A DNA stretch of 64,000 nucleotides from Chloroflexota bacterium (GCA_016191845.1 JACPVF010000009.1:104943-168942), one strand, 5' to 3'. Positions 25,708 to 33,575 are shown, counted from the stretch's first letter. Notes: generated by a model from the sequence alone, not told the origin. Made by a program: numbers and translations.

Positions 25708-26121
25708 TCAGGACGAAGGATTTTCGAAAACTTTTGTCACTTCTTCGGGAATCGCCAGCGGACGGCCCGTCTTTGTATCGACGAAGACCCAGTCGGTTTC
25801 ACCCTTCACCAATATTTTCCCATCCCCTTTCCGTACAAATTCATACTTGCGCAAGGACCGCACGCGGCGGATGTCTTCGATCCAGGTACGGATCTCGATC
25901 TCCTCGCCCTCGAAGGCGGGCAGCAGATATTCGATCTTGTGCTCGCGCACCACCCAGGTCGCGTTGGGACCCTGAGCCTGGATCCCGCCGATGGCAGCGT
26001 AGTGCTCGACAGCGATATCCTGCATCCACTGCACGTAGGTGACGTTATTGACGTGTCCGTTCTCGTCGATGGCCGAGGCGGGAATCTGGAGGGTTCTGGA
26101 GTAAATGGGGGAGATGGGCAT
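25708..26121 (-). CDS. 4HBT/FadM-type acyl-CoA thioesterase
   Basis: 137 residues, the length of a single hotdog domain. D-x-NGHVNN-x-x-Y-x-x-W near the start is the YbgC/FadM active-site signature with the catalytic Asp, followed by AVEHYAAIGG. It should hydrolyse acyl-CoA thioesters in the cytosol. The start ATG at 26121 lies six bases after a TACAAT -10 box (26128-26133, minus strand), so the mRNA is probably leaderless. The open frame continues upstream but there it only shadows the neighbouring iron-sulfur gene. Confidence 0.88.
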   Translation of the reverse strand: MPISPIYSRTLQIPASAIDENGHVNNVTYVQWMQDIAVEHYAAIGGIQAQGPNATWVVREHKIEYLLPAFEGEEIEIRTWIEDIRRVRSLRKYEFVRKGDGKILVKGETDWVFVDTKTGRPLAIPEEVTKVFENPSS

Positions 26122-26228
26122 GGCCTGATTGTACCGAAGAAAGGGACGAACGGGAATCGAACCGTCAAGACGCAGATTTTTTTGAACATTCTCCACGTCT
26201 CGGCAGCGGGATTTTTCGATGATGGTGA

Positions 26229-27509
26229 TTAACTCGCGAAACGGGTGATGAGATATTCCAAATACCGTGATTTGACCTGCTGGCTGGCGAGTGTCCGCTG
26301 GACAGGCGGCAGGCGCAGCACGGCTCCCAGCACAGCCGCCATCGCGCGGTGATTCCACATGGTGCGGTTGTCGAAGATCAGGTCCTCGAGTCCGCCGCGC
26401 TCGACGGCCATCATCACCACGCGATGCACCGAGTTGACGGGGGTGATCACACGTTGGGCACGTTCTCGCAGCGACAGGCTGCCCTTGTCGCACTGGCGGA
26501 CGCATACCCCGCAGCCCAGACAGACATTCTCGTCCACCTTGGCCTTCTTCATCTTCGGGCGATGCGGATCGTTGGTCGAGACCAGACTCATGGCCTCGAT
26601 GGGGCAGGCCGTGACACATTTCCCGCAGCCGTTGCAGTAGGTCTCATCGATGGCAGGCAGGAAGTTGGTCGTATGGATCGGGTTCAGCACGCCGAACTTA
26701 CGCGCGGCAATCATGGCCTCGCAGCAGCACCCGCAGCAATTGCAGATGAAACTGACACCCTGACGCACATTCTCACCGAACTGCACCAGTCCGTTTTCAT
26801 AGGCTTCCTGCAGCAAATCCATGCCTTCTTTGGCATCGATCTCGCGTGCATAGCCATGATGGGTCAGCGATTGGGCGGTACCACCAAAGGTCATGCAGAT
26901 ATCCATCGGAGCGAGGCAGGCGCGGTCCAGGTGACTCATCTTGTGACGGCAGTAACACATCCCAACGCCGCGATGGATGGCGGTTTGAATGACCTCGCTG
27001 GCGAGTTCGTAATCCAGCACGTGCAGGGCATTGTCTTCCGATAACATCGGCTCCTGGACGAAGGTCCGCCCGAGCTGTGTTTCGCCGTTGACGAACAACG
27101 CACGAATGAACTCTTCTTCCACGTTCAGGTATTGGTAGAAGAGTTCACCCAACACCTGCGGGTCCACGTCATCGCGCAGGCGCATCATCGAAAACTCAAA
27201 GAAACCCGCCATCGGCGGCGGGAGCACGTAGGTGGTCTGTCCGTGTTGCTCCATGTCCAGCAGGATGGCACGGCTGGAGAGTCCGTCCAGCACCTTGCGC
27301 GTCTCGGTCAGGTTCATTTTCCAGGCGCGGCTGGCCTGTTCTGCGGTGAACGGCTTGATGGGCAGCAGTGCCACCAATCCCGCCTCGCGCTCGCTGAACA
27401 GCAGCTGCAGGATCTTGTAGAGGCTCTCGGAAGGCGGCGCCCCCTGCGGGAAACGGTTCAAACGGTCTACAAGTTCTGTATAGCCAGATTTCAAGGTGGT
27501 ATGAGACAT
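26229..27509 (-). CDS. Iron-sulfur protein with winged-helix-like N terminus and 2[4Fe-4S] ferredoxin domain
   Basis: 426 residues. The first ~100 look like a winged helix (FTAEQASRAWKMNLTETRKVLDGL). A cysteine-rich middle has GMCYCRHKMSHLDRAC, DICMTFG and ICNCCGCCCEAM. The C-terminal part has two classic clusters: C292-N-G-C-G-K-C...CP and C330-ish L-G-C-G-V-C...C. It is likely a cytosolic electron-transfer or redox-sensing protein of a family common in anaerobes. The partner oxidoreductase is not adjacent. GCAGG-type ribosome site weak; good promoter at 27540-27568. Confidence 0.8.
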   Translation of the reverse strand: MSHTTLKSGYTELVDRLNRFPQGAPPSESLYKILQLLFSEREAGLVALLPIKPFTAEQASRAWKMNLTETRKVLDGLSSRAILLDMEQHGQTTYVLPPPMAGFFEFSMMRLRDDVDPQVLGELFYQYLNVEEEFIRALFVNGETQLGRTFVQEPMLSEDNALHVLDYELASEVIQTAIHRGVGMCYCRHKMSHLDRACLAPMDICMTFGGTAQSLTHHGYAREIDAKEGMDLLQEAYENGLVQFGENVRQGVSFICNCCGCCCEAMIAARKFGVLNPIHTTNFLPAIDETYCNGCGKCVTACPIEAMSLVSTNDPHRPKMKKAKVDENVCLGCGVCVRQCDKGSLSLRERAQRVITPVNSVHRVVMMAVERGGLEDLIFDNRTMWNHRAMAAVLGAVLRLPPVQRTLASQQVKSRYLEYLITRFAS

Positions 27510-27539
27510 GGCAACCTGCCTGCAATTGGATTTTCCCCC

Positions 27540-27568
27540 ACTATAGTGACGTTTTTCTCGTACGACAA
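27540..27568 (-). promoter_or_regulatory. Promoter of the iron-sulfur protein gene
   Basis: Minus strand TTGTCG (27563-27568), 17 bp, TATAGT (27540-27545). The start codon is about 30 bp downstream. Confidence 0.7.
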
Positions 27569-27613
27569 CGCGCATTCATCCCCTTTGGTTGTGACGATTG
27601 TCCTGCCTCCGAT

Positions 27614-27642
27614 AAAAACGCCCCCGACATAGGTCGGGGGCG
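27614..27642 (-). terminator. Intrinsic terminator after the receiver gene 27663-28031
   Basis: A perfect 10-bp stem (27619-27628 with 27633-27642, CGCCCCCGAC) with loop ATAG. On the minus strand it is followed by five T (27614-27618). Confidence 0.9.
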
Positions 27643-27662
27643 GGAACTGCCAGGGTGGGGGA

Positions 27663-28031
27663 TCAGGCGGTAGCCACCAGGTTTTGGATCTTCTGGGCGA
27701 GTATGTCAGCACTGACAGGCTTGGACATGAAATCGCTCGCACCTGAGTTCATGGCGTCACGTTGGCTGCCCGCGTCGTTCAGTGCAGAAACGATGATGAT
27801 CGGGATATGCTTGAGGGTGGGGATGGCCTTGAAGATTTTGCACAACTGAATACCATTGACCTCAGGCATCAAAATATCCATCAGGATGACGTCAGGATTG
27901 ATGGAATGGGCAGCTTCCACAGCGCTCACACTGTTGGTCGCTGATGAGGGTTGATGCCCCTTGATCGCCACGATCCGCTCCAATAAGCTGATGGTTTCCT
28001 TGTCGTCGTCCACGATTAATACTTTAGCCAT
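27663..28031 (-). CDS. Stand-alone response regulator receiver domain
   Basis: 122 residues, CheY-like with no output domain. VLIVDDD at the N terminus, the phosphoacceptor Asp in VILMDILMPEV, the switch residues in IIIVSALND and Lys in FMSKPV are present. GGAG lies ahead of ATG 28031; an in-frame ATG 15 bp upstream is less well placed. A second receiver gene lies 113 bp upstream in the same direction, so the two may share an unseen hybrid kinase. Confidence 0.9.
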   Translation of the reverse strand: MAKVLIVDDDKETISLLERIVAIKGHQPSSATNSVSAVEAAHSINPDVILMDILMPEVNGIQLCKIFKAIPTLKHIPIIIVSALNDAGSQRDAMNSGASDFMSKPVSADILAQKIQNLVATA

Positions 28032-28144
28032 AAGTGATCTCCACATTTGCTAATGCTGACTATTTTACGTTGCCTATAATCATACAATTAAAGAATTTGG
28101 AAGGCAAGATGGAAATCCCTCAAATGCGCCGACCAGACTGTCAA

Positions 28145-28519
28145 TTATTTGTGATGATGGCTGATGAGACTCGCCACTGTGGAACGGAGTTTCTCAACCA
28201 GCACAGGCTTGATGAGATATCCGTCCGCGCCTGCGCCGAAGGCCACCACAAAGCTGTCGCGGTCACCCAGGGCAGTGACGATCACGATGGGGGTCATGAA
28301 AAAGGAGGGGTCTTCCCGCAGTGCACGGCAGATTTGAAATCCCGTCGGTTCGGGCATGGCCAAGTCGAGCAGGATCAGATCAGGGCGAATCTGCTGAGCC
28401 AGGTCCAATACCTGGCGGCTGTCATTGGTGCTGAACAATTCATAACCCTCTCCCTTCAGCATGCTTTCCACAAGCATGGTCGCGTCTTTATCGTCGTCTG
28501 CAATCAGGATCTTAGCCAT
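28145..28519 (-). CDS. Stand-alone response regulator receiver domain
   Basis: 124 residues, single receiver: ILIADDD, phosphoacceptor Asp in LILLDLAMPEP, Thr/Ala in IVIVTALGD, Lys in YLIKPV, and a C-terminal His run. It is paralogous to the next receiver at 27663-28031. A TATAAT at 28555-28560 (minus strand) gives a -10 box with a poor -35; the short leader lacks a strong ribosome site. Confidence 0.9.
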   Translation of the reverse strand: MAKILIADDDKDATMLVESMLKGEGYELFSTNDSRQVLDLAQQIRPDLILLDLAMPEPTGFQICRALREDPSFFMTPIVIVTALGDRDSFVVAFGAGADGYLIKPVLVEKLRSTVASLISHHHK

Positions 28520-28689
28520 AAAGGATTTTCAGGGATATCTCCATTTCTCCCTAAATTATATACCAGCCCACCCCTTTGGTGCAGGGATGTCTTATGGAAT
28601 CCTGATTTTCTCTAAATTTCATTATCTTGACTGCACATGTTCAAACGCAAGCGGAGGGATTTGTAGCCTTACCCGCCGCCAGGGACATT

Positions 28690-29082
28690 TTATTGTTCTT
28701 CCATCTCGCAGTTCGTAAAAACATCGTTGCCTTGATTGCCCAGGCAAATATCGGTGCCATCGTTACCTAGAAGGGTATCGTCCCCACCTCCACCGAGAAT
28801 GCAGTCATCTCCGCCTTGACCATCGATAAAATCCGCATTGGGACTCCCGATGATCAGATCATTCCCGCTTGTGCCTGTAAATGTGCCCGATCCACTGACG
28901 ACGTGAGCCAGGAGGATTCCCTCACATGCTGATGGCTTCAGGTCCTCGGCGGTAACTGCAATGGACCGTCCGTCCACATTGGAGGAGGATACCGATATCC
29001 CTGCTGCAAATGCTGTGGCCGTACTGACGATGACGAGCATAAACAGGCCAAAGAGAATGGGACGGAAGAAGGAACTCCTCAT
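28690..29082 (-). CDS. Small secreted RTX-repeat (hemolysin-type calcium-binding) protein
   Basis: 130 residues. A signal peptide (FFRPILFGLFMLVIVSTATA, cleavage near AFA-A) is followed by a ~45-residue N-domain (VDGRSIAVTAEDLKPSAC) and about five nonapeptide RTX turns: GTSGNDLIIG, GSPNADFIDG, GQGGDDCILG, GGGGDDTLLG and GNQGNDVF. These form calcium-binding beta-rolls outside the cell. Four Cys may pair. The ATG overlaps the stop of the signal peptidase gene (ATGA), so it belongs to the riboswitch-controlled operon and may be processed or assembled with its partners. Confidence 0.85.
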   Translation of the reverse strand: MRSSFFRPILFGLFMLVIVSTATAFAAGISVSSSNVDGRSIAVTAEDLKPSACEGILLAHVVSGSGTFTGTSGNDLIIGSPNADFIDGQGGDDCILGGGGDDTLLGNDGTDICLGNQGNDVFTNCEMEEQ

Positions 29083-30785
29083 AGTTTGATCTTTCCCAAC
29101 ATTCTGGTCTCTGTGGCATTCTGATTGTTCACACTGTATGGCCCGATTTCGACCGTTTGGCCAGTCGTTTCCCAAGGGATGAATTGGTTGATATCGTAGT
29201 CAACCTCATCCTTTTCAGGGATGAATCCAAATATCTCTTGAGAAACAGACTCTTTGTCGGGAATCCCCCTTTTCCCGGTGCTCAATACATAACGGTACAT
29301 CGCCCCATTATTTTGGACCAGGTAGAAATGGAGGAAATTCAACCTCATGTGCATGATCATTGTGTTCTGCCGCTCAGCCATCCTGGCCAGATCGTCGATG
29401 GTGGTCACATCGATCACGGGCAGAGTTGCATCCAAGCCGCGCTCGTATACATCCATCAATAACGAACTGTAGCGTAGACGGATGAGCATTTCCTCGTTCT
29501 TTCGGGCTGCGCTGATGGCGATCCAGCCCAGGAACAACAAGCCAAGAAGCGAGAGCCCCAATCCCAATGCGCCCAATGCTCGCAGGGAATTTACGGTGGG
29601 GTGCAAGCCTAAAAATGAGATGGTATTTGCCTCGAGGTTTGTGTTGGCGGCCGTGCCTTGCTGGGTGATATGCATTGGGTCCGAATTGGGATCGGTGTTG
29701 GCAAGGTAGAGATGTACTTTATCGAATTTGAAGACCAGGGCAGGGGCGGATGTTCCAGCAATGGTCTGTCCCTCTGCCAGGGCAGTGAAGGTGATTTCAT
29801 TCACGATCTCGACGGTGTATGCGCTGGCACGTAAACCTGTTTCTTTTTCCACCATGGTGACCAGTGACGTCAACTGACACAGGTCCAGTGGAGCCACCGC
29901 AAAAAAAGAATTACCTGTGAATGTAGCTGCGGCGGTCATTGGAATGGTGCGCTGCCATCCGCTTTGTTCATCCAGAATGCGGGCATACATTTTCTGGCTG
30001 CCCAGGATATTCTGGAATTGATTTCCCAACAAGTTGTAATTGAATCCGACGTTGAGAAAACAGGTTAGTTTTGGAAAGATCGGTTCCCCGCTACGCACTG
30101 TCTCGGCGTCGTAGACACCAGGCGTTCCCGCCGCAGAATAGAAATAATTACTTTCTTGCTGGTATGAGATATTCTCGGCTGCGCGTGTAGCAGGCTGGGT
30201 GAATGCAAAGATGGACAAGCCGAGGAATCCTAGAAACAAAAAGCCCAGGAGGTAGAACGCGCCTTCCAGTAGTCCTTCCGAGGCGGTGGCCTGCTTTTTT
30301 TTACCCTGAACTGAAGTCGGCTTGATGATCATGTCTGCCATAAGAAATACTCCCAGGATGACGGTGGCAAGGGATAGGTTGAGTGGCGTGCGAAGCCATT
30401 GCATGAGCTTGCCGAATTTAGGTACATAGATCCATTGTCGACCGATAATTTCACTCTGTGTGGGATGATAGGCGTCTAGCCAGGAGTTATTGTCGCCTTT
30501 TAGAATGAAATAATTCTGCTGGTCCTCGATGATGCGGTGAATTACGTAAGCACCCATTTCGGGATCGCGATAGGTAACTACATTCCCCACTTGATAGGAT
30601 TGTGCCTTGTGAATAATGACCAGATCCCCGCTGTGATAACCTGGTTCCATGCTGACGCCGTTTACGATGACGTATGCAGCCTGTCCGCCGATGCGGATGG
30701 GGGCGAAAGCCACCCATATCACTACCAATCCTGACAAAAGAAGCAGGTCCAGGAAAATGGCAGACCATCGCGGCGAAGATTTCAT
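29079..30785 (-). CDS. SipW-type signal peptidase I fused to a DUF5305-like region
   Basis: 568 residues. A helix at 14-32 precedes the peptidase core: nucleophile S45 in NGVSMEPGY, then H83 in YVIHRIIED where bacterial enzymes have Lys, and LKGDNNSWLD at 95-104. This Ser/His pair defines the ER/archaeal/SipW class (S26B). Helices at ~135-153 and ~175-195 follow, then a large extracytoplasmic region starting SYQQESNYFYSAAG that resembles DUF5305, a helix near 430-450 and a ~120-residue cytosolic tail (TTIDDLARMAERQNT). Probably matures the small exported proteins of its operon. The start lacks a Shine-Dalgarno sequence, so expression should be low. Confidence 0.85.
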   Translation of the reverse strand: MKSSPRWSAIFLDLLLLSGLVVIWVAFAPIRIGGQAAYVIVNGVSMEPGYHSGDLVIIHKAQSYQVGNVVTYRDPEMGAYVIHRIIEDQQNYFILKGDNNSWLDAYHPTQSEIIGRQWIYVPKFGKLMQWLRTPLNLSLATVILGVFLMADMIIKPTSVQGKKKQATASEGLLEGAFYLLGFLFLGFLGLSIFAFTQPATRAAENISYQQESNYFYSAAGTPGVYDAETVRSGEPIFPKLTCFLNVGFNYNLLGNQFQNILGSQKMYARILDEQSGWQRTIPMTAAATFTGNSFFAVAPLDLCQLTSLVTMVEKETGLRASAYTVEIVNEITFTALAEGQTIAGTSAPALVFKFDKVHLYLANTDPNSDPMHITQQGTAANTNLEANTISFLGLHPTVNSLRALGALGLGLSLLGLLFLGWIAISAARKNEEMLIRLRYSSLLMDVYERGLDATLPVIDVTTIDDLARMAERQNTMIMHMRLNFLHFYLVQNNGAMYRYVLSTGKRGIPDKESVSQEIFGFIPEKDEVDYDINQFIPWETTGQTVEIGPYSVNNQNATETRMLGKIKL

Positions 30786-30801
30786 ATGGAGTGGGTCCAG
30801 G

Positions 30802-30828
30802 TGCAGGCCGGGCCAAGCCCGGCCTGCA
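30802..30828. promoter_or_regulatory. Strong intercistronic hairpin between subunit gene and signal peptidase gene
   Basis: A perfect 12-bp stem (TGCAGGCCGGGC, 30802-30813 with 30817-30828) with loop CAA and no T run. It lies between the stop of the small exported protein and the start of the peptidase, where it could protect the upstream mRNA end or reduce read-through. Confidence 0.8.
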
Positions 30829-30846
30829 CAGTTTCCACGAATGCTG

Positions 30847-31248
30847 TTATGGGGCCGGGTCCGCGCTGCTGCTGGCCACAATGTTCAAGGCCGTGACGTC
30901 GGCTACCTGCAGTGATCCATAGGTGCAGGTAACGTCCATGGATGGAGCGACGCCCGCCACAAGCGTGCAATCGGTCCAGGCACCGCCAGATGCCGTTTGG
31001 ACCTTAACTGTAGCGGCCACCACCGTCCCGCTGGTGGGGGCAATGTCAAAGGTGATGGCGTCGACAAGGGTTGGGTCCGTGGCATCCAGGTCGTAGACGA
31101 TGTTACTCACCGTGTAGCCGGGCACCACGTTGGCTTTGTAACCGGCTGCACTGTCTGGCACGGTGTTCGAGGCCGCAAAAGCATAGGCGCCTGCCGCCAC
31201 GATCATGATGGCCAGAACAAATAGGAGGACTTTCAAGTTGCGAAACAT
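30847..31248 (-). CDS. Small exported protein, candidate SipW-processed surface subunit
   Basis: 133 residues. The N-terminal segment FRNLKVLLFVLAIMIVAAGAYA ends AFAAS, like signal peptides handled by SipW-class peptidases. The mature ~110 residues are a beta-rich, low-charge domain: VPGYTVSNIVYDLDATDPT, then ITFDIAP and VKVQTASGGAW, with a Cys pair around DCTLVAG and VTCTYG. The Ig/camelysin-like composition suggests a fibre or coat subunit, although no polymerisation motif is identified. AGGAG gives a strong ribosome site, in contrast to the downstream peptidase. It is the first gene after the riboswitch. Confidence 0.75.
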   Translation of the reverse strand: MFRNLKVLLFVLAIMIVAAGAYAFAASNTVPDSAAGYKANVVPGYTVSNIVYDLDATDPTLVDAITFDIAPTSGTVVAATVKVQTASGGAWTDCTLVAGVAPSMDVTCTYGSLQVADVTALNIVASSSADPAP

Positions 31249-31315
31249 GGCTTTTCTCCTTGTTGCGAGGCTCGCTCATTGACGGGCCCGCACTGGTAGG
31301 GTGATAAGCCATCCG

Positions 31316-31347
31316 AATAAAACAGCCTGGCTTAAACAAGCCAGGCT
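31316..31347 (-). terminator. Riboswitch expression-platform terminator
   Basis: On the minus strand AGCCTGGCTT (31338-31347) and AAGCCAGGCT (31324-31333) form a perfect 10-bp stem with loop GTTT, followed by GTTTTATT. It lies 25 nt after the aptamer and about 70 nt before the first start codon. Confidence 0.85.
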
Positions 31348-31372
31348 GAAGCACCAAAGAGTCACCCTTGGT

Positions 31373-31466
31373 CATCTTCGGCGGCCTGGCGATCGTGGTC
31401 ACTTGTGTGACGGTAGACCCATGGCTTTGCGTCGCCGGCTTTCACCGGTTTTGCCTTTATCGGATG
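31373..31466 (-). ncRNA. Class I GEMM riboswitch (cyclic di-GMP or cyclic GMP-AMP)
   Basis: The minus strand carries the hallmark string in order: GGCAAAACC, a CCGGT-GAAA-GCCGG hairpin with GNRA loop, then GACGCAAAGCC and GGGTCTACC, a GTCAC-ACAA-GTGAC hairpin, and the closing GATCGCC...GCCGAAG. CATC at the 5' end pairs with GATG at the 3' end as P1. This is the conserved two-hairpin architecture of the GEMM-I aptamer. Whether the ligand is c-di-GMP or cGAMP cannot be settled by eye. A terminator follows, so ligand binding probably switches transcription of the operon below. Confidence 0.92.
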
Positions 31467-31477
31467 TTCTTACAAAA

Positions 31478-31486
31478 ACTATAGCA
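31478..31486 (-). promoter_or_regulatory. Extended -10 promoter of the riboswitch operon
   Basis: Minus strand TGCTATAGT (31478-31486) is an extended -10 element (TG-n-TATAGT) with no good -35. Transcription would start near 31470, a few bases before aptamer helix P1. Confidence 0.65.
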
Positions 31487-31588
31487 CCCTTTCGAGTTTT
31501 AAACCTTGCAAAAAAATATCAACGAATTTTCAATAATGCAAAGTCGGAGATTCGGAAAGCGTCAGGATTTCACGGCTTGATTGCCGGG

Positions 31589-32215
31589 TTATATCCTTTC
31601 AAACAAAAAGGATACGATACGCGGCGGCTTATCGGAATCTGCCTCGTGCCAATATTCGTCAAAGCGGACCAGAGGCAGCCCATGAGTTTCCGCTATATGA
31701 AGAAATTCTGAGATGTGATGCACGAAGGCATCCACTTCGACAGTTTCCCCTCCATGCCCGAAGCGAGCCTTTGTTCCACGGTATTGCTTGAAAGGATGTA
31801 ACTCATTGATAAGGAAACGGCCCTGTGGCGCAAGCGTCCGCGCGGCCTCAGCGAAGATATGAGATAAATTCGCGATGTGTTCCAATACGAGGTTGCAGGA
31901 GATCAAGTCGTAGGCAGAATCGGGGCAGGGCCAGGGCCGGGTCAGGTCGGCTTGCTCGAAGCGGACGTTCCCCGCCTGGACCTTCTGCCTGGCCTTCTCG
32001 ATCATGCCCTGCGAGAAATCCAGCGCGTGGACCGAATCTGCGATCTGGGCAAAGAAGACGGTGTTTTTTCCCGTGCCACATCCAGTTTCCAGGATGGACC
32101 TAAAATGCCTTCCACCCAGCACCTCATGCGTGATGCGTGCGTCGAGGTCGCGGGTCAGGTTTTCATCCACGTCATAGTTTTCGGACCATTCGTTATAGGC
32201 ACGTTGGATGCTCAA
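31589..32215 (-). CDS. Class I SAM-dependent methyltransferase
   Basis: 208 residues. Motif I ILETGCGTGKNT, motif II VHALDFS, motif IV AYDLISCNLVLEHI and the post-motif APQGRFLINELHP give a complete Rossmann methyltransferase of the Methyltransf_11 group. The substrate is unknown; similar proteins act on small molecules. The ATG overlaps the stop of the upstream zinc-ribbon membrane gene by 4 bp. Confidence 0.9.
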   Translation of the reverse strand: MSIQRAYNEWSENYDVDENLTRDLDARITHEVLGGRHFRSILETGCGTGKNTVFFAQIADSVHALDFSQGMIEKARQKVQAGNVRFEQADLTRPWPCPDSAYDLISCNLVLEHIANLSHIFAEAARTLAPQGRFLINELHPFKQYRGTKARFGHGGETVEVDAFVHHISEFLHIAETHGLPLVRFDEYWHEADSDKPPRIVSFLFERI

Positions 32216-32883
32216 GCCAGACTCCTGAATAAGGGATCGTAGACATATTTTTCCATATCATCCACTTTGATAGCCCTGTTCTCGGCGGGGATGAAAACCG
32301 TCTCGTCGCGCATGCAGTAGTAAAGTTGATTCCAGCGCTCCATAGCGCGCTGCCAGCGCGGCTGATCCTCGTTGTCATACACGGCTTTTTTTGATTTGTA
32401 ATTAGCCAGGTCACGGTCGAAACGTTGCTTTACTTTGACTCCCAGCCAGGCCAGCAAGGCGACGACGACAACCACTCCGCACAGACCCGCACCGCCGAAA
32501 ACGATGATGGAGACGACCCATGTAGGCACACCCGAAATATCGGGCAGGAAGGAGGTCGCGCCTACGAACGGGAGGATCAAAGAAAACGGAATCAAAAGCA
32601 AGGGAAAGAGCATCGAGCAGATGAAAAAGAAGAAGACCACCCCGATCCCATACCACAGCCCGGGGTGGGTGGGACCTGCGGGCTGTTGCGGCGGCTTGAG
32701 GCGGAGTCCCAGCGAGGTGTGGGCCTCATGCTTTTCGTGATAGGTGTGCGTGTGACCATCTGCGTCGGTGCTGGTACGTGCCTCGTACCATTCTTTGGTA
32801 TTCATGCCATAAGTGCTGGTCACCTTCTGAACCTGGTCGGTCTGTTTGCAGGCAGGGCAGGTGGGCAGGATGGGAGTGTTCAC
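32212..32883 (-). CDS. Zinc-ribbon membrane protein of unknown function
   Basis: 223 residues. A CPACK zinc-knuckle-like start (only one CxxC is evident), a soluble segment with HTHTYHEKHEAH, two long helices (about 78-112 and 125-150), and a basic C-terminal cytosolic domain ending DPLFRSLA. GTG at 32883 is chosen because AAAGGAG lies six bases upstream. The longer frame starting at 32922 lacks such a site. It is coupled to the methyltransferase gene by a 4-bp overlap. Confidence 0.7.
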   Translation of the reverse strand: MNTPILPTCPACKQTDQVQKVTSTYGMNTKEWYEARTSTDADGHTHTYHEKHEAHTSLGLRLKPPQQPAGPTHPGLWYGIGVVFFFFICSMLFPLLLIPFSLILPFVGATSFLPDISGVPTWVVSIIVFGGAGLCGVVVVVALLAWLGVKVKQRFDRDLANYKSKKAVYDNEDQPRWQRAMERWNQLYYCMRDETVFIPAENRAIKVDDMEKYVYDPLFRSLA

Positions 32884-32924
32884 GAGCTTCTCCTTTGGAT
32901 GTGAAAATTGCAACCAATGCACTA

Positions 32925-32952
32925 TTGTACGTCAATTGATCTCCAGTAGAAT
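32925..32952 (+). promoter_or_regulatory. Promoter giving a probable leaderless mRNA
   Basis: TTGTAC (32925-32930), 16 bp, TAGAAT (32947-32952). The ATG at 32959 is only six bases beyond the -10 box. Confidence 0.6.
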
Positions 32953-32958
32953 TGCCCC

Positions 32959-33477
32959 ATGACCAATGGACTGAATCAAGAGACCTGGCAGGATGTGACC
33001 TGCGACGATCTGATGCCCGCCCTGCGTTTCCTTGAGGCTCATCATCGTGTTCGTGTATGGAAATTTTCCGCCGACCCGCAGGGGCAGTGGGCACGGCTCT
33101 ATCTGAATAAGAACCTTTCGCGGAAGGCAATGGCCGACCTGCGCGATCAATGCGCCAATAGCCCGCAGATCCACTTCGGCACAGATTGGTTGATCTGCGA
33201 GCGCCATAACGTCAGCGTGTATTCATCTCGCACCTGGCACCATGAACAGCGACTTCACCGACCGCTTTGGCTGCAGGTTACGGGGCAGATCTTCTTGCTG
33301 TTTTCGGCCCTGCTCCTCGTGGCGGGTGGAGTCTTCGTCCTTGTCAGGGGAATTCAGTCTGGTGCCTGGAAGGATGTCGGCGTGGGGGCGTTGTCCATTT
33401 TACTGTTCGGTTTTTCCTTCTATTCCGAAGTTCAAGACTTGATCGCGTTGGTGAAGCGGGCTGGAAGGTCGTCTTAA
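32959..33477 (+). CDS. Hypothetical protein with C-terminal membrane hairpin
   Basis: 172 residues. The N-terminal ~95 are soluble with no signal (LMPALRFLEAHHRVRVWKF), followed by two helices (about 104-128 and 136-155) and a short basic tail. No family recognised. There is no ribosome site; the -10 box position argues for leaderless translation. Confidence 0.65.
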   Translation: MTNGLNQETWQDVTCDDLMPALRFLEAHHRVRVWKFSADPQGQWARLYLNKNLSRKAMADLRDQCANSPQIHFGTDWLICERHNVSVYSSRTWHHEQRLHRPLWLQVTGQIFLLFSALLLVAGGVFVLVRGIQSGAWKDVGVGALSILLFGFSFYSEVQDLIALVKRAGRSS

Positions 33478-33558
33478 TCGGATCCGTGATCCATCTCGAT
33501 TGGCAGAGTTGAAAAGCGTACGATTTCAATCACTTTTCTTTCATGGTTCGGTGGTATA

Positions 33559-33575
33559 TTAACAACCCGTTAACG
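33559..33575 (+). promoter_or_regulatory. PhoP-box-like tandem repeat upstream of the phosphate genes
   Basis: TTAACA and TTAACG spaced by five bases, giving the 11-bp helical phasing of Firmicutes PhoP boxes. A possible -10, TATATC at 33584-33589, places the box at the -35 region of the DUF47-pit operon. Confidence 0.45.

Noticed and set aside
26143..26167. A functional tRNA gene
   Set aside because: Only a T-loop/acceptor-like 3' part is visible; the T stem is mismatched and D and anticodon arms are missing.
25708..26619. A long minus-strand frame joining the thioesterase to upstream sequence
   Set aside because: Upstream of 26121 it only shadows the iron-sulfur protein gene in another frame. 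The hotdog domain starts at 26121.
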